Assembly (NCBI GenBank): GCA_038243635.1 | Contig: JBBSQW010000001.1 | Coordinates: forward strand, 221,441-285,440 | Reading direction: 5' to 3' | Length of the DNA stretch: 64,000 bases | Origin: Pseudopedobacter sp038243635 | GTDB taxonomy: Bacteria; Bacteroidota; Bacteroidia; Sphingobacteriales; Sphingobacteriaceae | In this document: piece by piece, positions 61,063-64,000 of the stretch | Layout: each line of letters opens with the position of its first letter | Position numbering within the stretch: position 1 is the first letter of the stretch | The notes under the pieces: generated by a model | Database searches by the model: none | What the model saw: only the letters and a program-made list of their open reading frames with translations | What the model was told of the DNA's origin: nothing | Program-made: the position numbers and the translations under genes

Positions 61063-63651
61063 TTACGCAGAATTTCTCGCGGCATTTACAATTCCGTAGA
61101 GTGTTCTAAGGATAAGTTTATTATACGTATTTCTATCTGCTTCGCTAGTGTTCTTATCTAAACAGCGTATAATCGCATAGCGTTGGATGATAACTAGCGG
61201 AAGCGTGATTTTCTCTCTTACCTGGATAGATTGTCTGTCTAATGGATACTTATCCATTAAAACGCTTGTATCACTTAAATCTAACAATAAGCCTTCTGTT
61301 AATACAAATTCAGCTTTTAGTTTTTTCCAGAATTGGCCAAAGGTTTCGTCACTCTCTAAATAGGCAGTTAATCTGAAATCAGCTTTAGTCATAGACATCA
61401 TACAATTATCAATAACGGCTCTAAAAAAACCATTAGTAGTGTACAAATCTTTAACTTCTTGCCAATTTCCTTCTTCCTTAACTTTTGACAATGCCGTTCC
61501 TACTCCGTAAAATCCCGGTATATTTTGCTTTAATTGACTCCAAGAAGTAACAAAACTGATGGCTCTTAAATCTTCCAATTTAAGCTCGGCATCAGAATTT
61601 CTTTTAACCGGACGACTGCTGATATTGATCTGCGAAAGCATTTTAAGCGGGCTTTGCACTTCTAAGAATTTTAGAAACAAAGGATCTTGCCTTAATTCCA
61701 TAAAAGCATCATAACTTGTATCAGCTATACCACTAAAAAGCACTTTCTCAGCCTCTTCCATGGTATCGGTATCTTTTTTGTTTAATGCAGACGAAATCCC
61801 GGCGTTAATCAATTGCTCCATATTGTTTCTAGAGCTTTCAAAAGTACCAAAGTGTGAGCTGATTGTTTGTCCCTGTACGGTAACCTGAATTTGCTTATTT
61901 GCTACATCTTTACCAAAAGAGGCATAAAATTTATGGGTTTTACCTCCACCTCTTGCCGGCGGACCTCCTCTTCCATCAAAGAAAGCTAAATCAATCCCAT
62001 TATTTCTTGAAACCGTAGTAAGTGTATATTTTGCGTAATATAATGACCAGTTAGCCATTAAGTAACCACCGTCTTTAGTACTGTCAGAAAAACCCAACAT
62101 CACAACTTGACGAGTTTTACGACGTTCTAAATGCTTTTGATAGATTGGATGATCGTACAATACTTGCATAACCTCCGCTGAATCCTTTAAATCGTCGATG
62201 GTTTCAAAAAGTGGAACAAAATCGATATCCAACTCGTCCATTTTCCAACCGCTCCATAAAAACAATTGCATCAATTGTAATATATCAGACGCTTTTTGGC
62301 AGTTACTGATGATAAATCGATGACAAGCTCTTTTTCCTTGGTGTTCTTGGATGTTTTTGATGAGCCTGATAACATCTAAGCTATCCTTACTTAATTCCTC
62401 AAAAGAGCCGTAATCTTCTAAGTCCAGTTCATTTAACGGAATGGCCTCTACCTTTTCCTCTTCGGAAAGCTCCATATAATTGACTGGAATGGTGCCTTTT
62501 ACCGGAGCAGTTTTCATGCATTCTGAAAATAATGTCCGAAGAACGCGGCTGTCTTGTCTGATATCTAAAGAAGCAAAATGACAACCGAAAAGCTTAACTT
62601 TCCATATCAAATCATCTACGACGCTAGCAAATAAGCCATCATGATAATCGTTTAAAACGCGTTTAATGTTTCTTAAATTACCTAATAACTCCTCTTTAAT
62701 GTTTTTTCCTTCTCCTTGAGATTCAAATGCGTTATCGTAAATCAACTTCTCCAGAACATCCATATACTTTTCAACGCCGTTGAAAGTAACACGGCGCTTC
62801 ATGTTTTTGAAATCGCGGTAATAGCATCTAAACAACGCTTGTCTTAAAAAGAAAGAAACTTTTTTAGTAGTTTCTGTAGTTACGTAAGGATTTCCGTCTC
62901 TATCACCTCCAGGCCAAAAACCAAGTTCAATTAAGCTATGGTTTCCTAAATCTAGCTTGAAAACGTCTTCTAGATTTTTATGAACGTTAGATGATGTTTG
63001 GTAAAAAATATTCTCCAAATACCAAGTTAAACTAATTGCCTCATCAACCGGCGTTGGCTTTTCTTTTTTGAAAAAAGGAGTTTTACCTAACTGCTTTAAT
63101 AAAAGGTTTATAGCGTTAACATCGTTTTCTTTAATGGCATCAGTTAAATCAGTCATGATACCCAAAATTGGTCCTGGGTAAAACTGAGTAGGGTGAGCTG
63201 TAAGTACCAAACGCAATTTGAATTCTTTCAAAGCGTCTTGAATGTCTTTATAAAGACTTTCATCTTCAACAGCCTTATTCATTAAGCTATTTAAAGATGT
63301 AGCTTCGTCAAGATCAGTAATCTTAGAAAATGCGGCATCCTCAACAGCATCAAAAAGCACAACTTGTCTTTCGATGTATTGTATAAATCTAAAGAGTAAA
63401 TCAAAAATTTCTTTTTGATCGGTAATTTCAACCTGTTTAGAGAAAAATGACTCGATGATATCATCTGGTCTTAAGCTTTTTTCTATCCCTTCTTCACAAT
63501 ATTTAAAAAAATAGGGCAAAGCTAAGCCAGTATTTTTTACGCTATAAAACGGAAGAGTAAGGAAAAGACTATTATAAAGTTCGAATTTTGTAGTTACCTC
63601 GTTTTTAAAAACTGTTTCTTTTGAGCGTAACGGTGTGTTTAGTTTCAACAT
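61063..63651 (-). CDS. ppc: Phosphoenolpyruvate carboxylase
   Basis: This 862-residue enzyme carboxylates phosphoenolpyruvate to oxaloacetate to refill the citric acid cycle. Active-site motifs are RLVLTAHPTQFYPGP, GFSDSTKDGGYL and FFDGRGGPPARGGG, with GQTISSHFG and the C-terminal NAARNSA (family members end ...NTG). The size is close to that of other bacterial enzymes. It is monocistronic, followed by a 100-bp gap to the histidine kinase gene. Confidence 0.96.
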   Translation of the reverse strand: MLKLNTPLRSKETVFKNEVTTKFELYNSLFLTLPFYSVKNTGLALPYFFKYCEEGIEKSLRPDDIIESFFSKQVEITDQKEIFDLLFRFIQYIERQVVLFDAVEDAAFSKITDLDEATSLNSLMNKAVEDESLYKDIQDALKEFKLRLVLTAHPTQFYPGPILGIMTDLTDAIKENDVNAINLLLKQLGKTPFFKKEKPTPVDEAISLTWYLENIFYQTSSNVHKNLEDVFKLDLGNHSLIELGFWPGGDRDGNPYVTTETTKKVSFFLRQALFRCYYRDFKNMKRRVTFNGVEKYMDVLEKLIYDNAFESQGEGKNIKEELLGNLRNIKRVLNDYHDGLFASVVDDLIWKVKLFGCHFASLDIRQDSRVLRTLFSECMKTAPVKGTIPVNYMELSEEEKVEAIPLNELDLEDYGSFEELSKDSLDVIRLIKNIQEHQGKRACHRFIISNCQKASDILQLMQLFLWSGWKMDELDIDFVPLFETIDDLKDSAEVMQVLYDHPIYQKHLERRKTRQVVMLGFSDSTKDGGYLMANWSLYYAKYTLTTVSRNNGIDLAFFDGRGGPPARGGGKTHKFYASFGKDVANKQIQVTVQGQTISSHFGTFESSRNNMEQLINAGISSALNKKDTDTMEEAEKVLFSGIADTSYDAFMELRQDPLFLKFLEVQSPLKMLSQINISSRPVKRNSDAELKLEDLRAISFVTSWSQLKQNIPGFYGVGTALSKVKEEGNWQEVKDLYTTNGFFRAVIDNCMMSMTKADFRLTAYLESDETFGQFWKKLKAEFVLTEGLLLDLSDTSVLMDKYPLDRQSIQVREKITLPLVIIQRYAIIRCLDKNTSEADRNTYNKLILRTLYGIVNAARNSA

Positions 63652-63889
63652 GATGCCTGAAAATTACGTTAATCTTTGCTGTTACACAAGTAATTTTCGA
63701 AAAAACACCAAAAAAAGCATCTGCTCTTTTATGGGTTTTAAGGAGTATGCGGGGGGATTTTCTGAGTAACACTTCTTTTGAAAAGCATTTGTTAACCTTA
63801 AAATCCAACAAAAAACCGCCGCCAATAAAAATTAATATTCTGATGATTAAATGGTTACGCGATTTATAGTGCTTTTTTGCAAAATAAAT
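63652..63889. other. Intergenic region upstream of ppc, no gene seen
   Basis: This stretch must contain the ppc promoter on the minus strand, but no TAnnTTTG box was found close to the start. A frame of 68 codons (63,605-63,811) overlaps the ppc start and has no supporting features. Nothing else of note was seen. Confidence 0.5.
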
Positions 63890-63919
63890 TTGCCAGAATG
63901 ATTCACTTTTGTACTTTTG
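63890..63919 (+). promoter_or_regulatory. Consensus promoter of tRNA-Ser
   Basis: TTG at 63,890-63,892 and TACTTTTG at 63,912-63,919 are separated by 19 bp, an exact match to the Bacteroidota TTG-N19-TAnnTTTG promoter. The -7 box ends 5 bp before the mature tRNA, so transcription starts at or very close to the tRNA 5' end. Confidence 0.75.
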
Positions 63920-63924
63920 CCCTC

Positions 63925-64000
63925 GGAGAGTTGGCAGAGTGGTCGATTGCGGCAGTCTTGAAAACTGTTGACTGTTACAGGTCCGCGGGTTCGAATCCCC
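63925..64000 (+). tRNA. tRNA-Ser (anticodon UGA), truncated by the window edge
   Basis: The sequence GGAGAGTTGGCAGAGTGGTC gives the acceptor start and D-arm; CAGT-CTTGAAA-ACTG forms the anticodon arm with anticodon TGA; GACTGTTACAGGTC is the long serine variable arm; and GCGGGTTCGAATCCCC is the T-arm. The last bases of the acceptor stem lie outside the window. It reads UCA (and UCG by wobble) serine codons. Confidence 0.93.

Noticed and set aside
63605..63811. A 68-codon minus-strand frame upstream of ppc
   Set aside because: It overlaps the ppc start in another frame and has no recognisable features; the ppc start at 63,651 is well supported by family length.

Overview
The window is AT-rich chromosomal DNA from a member of the Bacteroidota, most likely Pedobacter or a close relative in the Sphingobacteriaceae. 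The evidence is the protein families present (short CydA, Cys-tailed CDF transporter, DUF4254 next to a family 9 glycosyltransferase, DEFD-box helicase with DbpA-type tail, PolX/PHP protein), the near absence of Shine-Dalgarno sequences, and promoters of the TTG-N17-21-TAnnTTTG type (best example ahead of the tRNA-Ser at the right edge). This placement is inference from gene content; no marker gene was searched.

Region A (1 to about 36,700) is an unusual island of about 40 small genes whose products nearly all leave the cytoplasm. By eye there are about 20 lipoproteins, 10 proteins with ordinary signal peptides and 9 or 10 small multi-pass membrane proteins. Most have no recognisable enzyme domain. 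The recognisable modules are generic: SH3-like, WG repeats, DKNYY, TonB C-terminal, von Willebrand A, L,D-transpeptidase, DUF2459 and FG-GAP-like calcium-binding strands. Several are paralogues (two TonB-C proteins duplicated with their leader DNA, two 'TYW/TFW' lipoproteins, two three-helix membrane proteins, three SH3-like lipoproteins). One gene is broken by in-frame stops, one gene tail survives as a remnant, and a short motif related to AACGAATAATAAG recurs between genes. The layout resembles collections of orphan immunity or envelope-guard genes, but no toxin, secretion gene or recombinase is visible, so this stays a hypothesis.

Region B (24,734-28,310) is a three-gene operon on the minus strand embedded in the island: a membrane fatty-acid-hydroxylase/sterol-desaturase-type di-iron enzyme, a 623-residue fusion of a DarB/StlD-like ketosynthase to a haem-oxygenase-like iron-containing redox domain, and an unrecognised 297-residue protein. 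It looks like a small pathway for an unusual lipid or resorcinol/cyclohexanedione-type product, and it is the best candidate here for an undescribed system.

Region C (36,859-64,000) is mostly conserved housekeeping DNA: a PolX-like PHP protein whose polymerase active site has been lost, DUF4254 and a family 9 glycosyltransferase, SixA-like phosphatase, dprA, rsmG, an ECF sigma factor, a family 2 glycosyltransferase, a DEAD-box helicase, acyl-CoA thioesterase, fructose-bisphosphate aldolase, accD, topA, diacylglycerol kinase, cydAB, bioA, a Nudix hydrolase, a CDF metal transporter, a PLP aminotransferase, a PAS histidine kinase, ppc and the start of tRNA-Ser(UGA). Between the genes lie a tandem repeat with a unit of about 385 bp (46,631-47,455), two palindromic MITE/REP-like elements (35,713-35,840 and 44,454-44,541) and several clear hairpin terminators.
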